Translations under genes and position numbers: made by a program | Shown here: positions 62,642 through 64,000 of the stretch, piece after piece | Position numbering within the stretch: position 1 is the stretch's first letter | Layout of the letters: each line of letters begins with the position of its first letter | Assembly: GCA_035771165.1 (NCBI GenBank) | Contig: JAWNZC010000306.1 | Location: 62,001-126,000 of the forward strand | Reading direction: 5' to 3' | Source: Paragorgia papillata | Taxonomy: Eukaryota > Cnidaria > Anthozoa > Scleralcyonacea > Coralliidae | Length of the DNA: 64,000 nt | The notes under the pieces: model-generated | The model's database searches: none | Told to the model about the DNA's origin: nothing | Seen by the model: only the letters and a program-made list of their open reading frames with translations

Positions 62642-64000
62642 TTATTCGTCGTCGTCGTCGTATTCAGGGCCAGCACCCCGACCGCTTGCCCACAATTTCT
62701 GCAAATCTTCCTCTTTGTTGTTTACTCGACTTTCCAAGCTCATAACAGAATTAGGTTTGCCAGAATGTGCGCCACGGATTACCATATCGTTGTTTATTAA
62801 AACTGCTGAAAGGAGATATGCCCTTTCCTGATTGTCATTTCGTTTCACGTCCAGTGTAAAATTTACTTCTTTAACTGGCTCGTAGAAGACATTGTTTATG
62901 AATGAAGATGTCGTTGCTCCGTAGCCAATAGGAAAAAACAATACGCGGCTTAAGGCGAAACTAGCGGCGTCGATATGCTTGTTGGCAAACAAAAATCGGT
63001 ATCTTTCGAATCGCTGCCGAAACGCTTTTCTCTGGCGGCTTGAATCTTCAGCTTCTGTCGGTTGTGCATTTAAAAACACGCGGCCGTTCAAGTTTGATTC
63101 TACAATATATTGACCTCTCTGAGGAGGGGAATTTCTGGTTGGTTGTATCGAGGCTAATGCGCAGAATTTTTCACCTTTTTCAGATCGAAATCCGGTTACA
63201 CATTGTGTATCGTTTTGCGGGAACTCTTTGAAACTTGCGTCGACCATCATCCCATTCAATCTGTACTCTTGACCAATAACACTGTCAACAGCTTGTTGGG
63301 AAACAGAATCTTTGATGTTACGAACGCGATAAGTAATATACGGTTCACCGTTCAAGGTAATATTAGTATTACCATGGGCTACTTCAGCAACAATTGGTGG
63401 CCCCCCCCCAGCACCTTGGCGGTTGCAGATAATGGTTTGATTCCCGAAGAAAGGGTTACGGCGAAGAATGATTTCTGTAGTATTGTAAGCTGGTAGTACT
63501 TGGGGTCCACCCAGCCAGCTACCTTCCATAGTTGAATTCAGCTCATATTTGATGGTGGTGGGCCTGTTGGGTTTCACCACATGCGTAGAATTATTAGCAG
63601 CAACTTGAAAACCGCTGCTATATCCCGCGGTAACATCGCCAGTGGTATTGTTAGCATGTCCCACACCAACGGTCCTACGTTCTAAAACATTGGGCAGTAG
63701 TCCTGCTTTATATTCCAAGCTGTCTTTGTTCTCCAGTTTCGTTTGTAAGTCACGGAAACCTCCATTCGGACTTTCAGCAGCCCAGTTAAACACCGATCTA
63801 GCAGAGGCCCTTGCTTCCCTTGTGCCAAGATCATCGCTGCAGCCGATCGTTTCGGTTGATCCGTTAACGCCAATAGTAGCAAGTACAAGTGGTTCAGAGA
63901 ATAGAGTTGCATATGCTGCATGTTCGTCATTGTAAGTTACTGGTACGTTTATCAAAATATCAGAAATAAATTGCCCAGGGTTTCCAGGTAACAGGAATTT
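62642..64000 (-). CDS. Putative major capsid protein (copy 4, cut by window end)
   Basis: C-terminal ~452 codons of the 513-aa protein; the N-terminus lies beyond the window. Open throughout. Confidence 0.6.
   Translation of the reverse strand, partial: KFLLPGNPGQFISDILINVPVTYNDEHAAYATLFSEPLVLATIGVNGSTETIGCSDDLGTREARASARSVFNWAAESPNGGFRDLQTKLENKDSLEYKAGLLPNVLERRTVGVGHANNTTGDVTAGYSSGFQVAANNSTHVVKPNRPTTIKYELNSTMEGSWLGGPQVLPAYNTTEIILRRNPFFGNQTIICNRQGAGGGPPIVAEVAHGNTNITLNGEPYITYRVRNIKDSVSQQAVDSVIGQEYRLNGMMVDASFKEFPQNDTQCVTGFRSEKGEKFCALASIQPTRNSPPQRGQYIVESNLNGRVFLNAQPTEAEDSSRQRKAFRQRFERYRFLFANKHIDAASFALSRVLFFPIGYGATTSSFINNVFYEPVKEVNFTLDVKRNDNQERAYLLSAVLINNDMVIRGAHSGKPNSVMSLESRVNNKEEDLQKLWASGRGAGPEYDDDDE

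Larger units (their letters stand above)
15152..64000. repeat. Head-to-tail array of ~13.86 kb viral genome units (about 3.5 copies)
   Basis: The same gene series recurs in the same orientation with spacings of 13,863, 13,897 and 13,837 bases (measured at the 173-aa gene: 18285, 32148, 46045, 59882). Unit boundaries by the junction point are about 15152, 29013, 42911 and 56748; the fourth unit runs off the window. Copies are nearly identical, differing by homopolymer indels, a few substitutions, changes in short-repeat number and one scrambled block (52252-52633). The unit is circularly permuted relative to its genes: the replicase spans each unit boundary. That is what a linearised or concatemeric circular genome gives. 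Confidence 0.95.

Noticed and set aside
15152..64000. Polinton/Maverick or adintovirus
   Set aside because: No family B DNA polymerase, no retroviral-type integrase and no long terminal inverted repeats in a complete 13.86 kb unit.
1..64000. tRNA or rRNA genes
   Set aside because: No cloverleaf-like or conserved rRNA stretch was recognised on reading either strand; a covariance-model search was not possible.

Overview
The window is eukaryotic and most likely comes from an invertebrate animal genome. It has AT-rich intergenic DNA, exons separated by GT-AG introns, microsatellites, and fragments of several animal transposon families. My guess of a sponge or similar early-branching animal rests only on sequence style (many tacatgta/tacagta motifs).

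Bases 1-15151 are host or transposon DNA. In order they hold: a SAP-like transposon-associated protein; a decayed SWIM/YqaJ/Ulp1 plus DDE transposase cluster resembling an ISL2EU-type element; a broken hAT transposase; a helix-turn-helix integrase-type fragment; a probable multi-exon cysteine-rich gene carrying a clean hAT-type MITE; a 1.5 kb, 16-bp minisatellite; and a nearly intact pogo/Tigger-like transposon whose 5' end is cut off.

Bases 15152-64000 are one head-to-tail array of about 3.5 copies of a ~13.86 kb unit that behaves like a permuted circular DNA-virus genome. The unit has no polymerase B and no integrase. It encodes a four-exon replicase with a superfamily 3 helicase domain, an adenain-type cysteine protease, a small SET-domain protein, capsid candidates (513, 444 and 282 aa), small virion-like basic proteins and several unknown early-type proteins. 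A three-fold palindromic iteron block is a good origin candidate. This mix (papilloma/polyoma-like replicase, adenovirus-like protease, SET protein, circular genome) is most like the adomaviruses known from fish, but here it sits in what looks like an invertebrate genome. The family assignment is inference.

The genes work as compact convergent and divergent transcription units. The replicase is read leftward from a short divergent promoter shared with an acidic spliced gene. Structural genes are read leftward from a TATA promoter near 25.40 kb (first copy). Their start codons lie directly behind 3' splice sites, which suggests one leader spliced to alternative acceptors. Two further structural-type genes (205 and ~344 aa) are read rightward from the opposite side of that promoter.

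The copies differ mainly by homopolymer indels, short repeat-number changes and one scrambled 0.4 kb block. At least one copy of nearly every gene is open, including one complete four-exon replicase (54980-57755). Two questions remain open: whether the array is a true integrated concatemer or an assembly walk around an episome, and whether the frameshifts are real or read errors.
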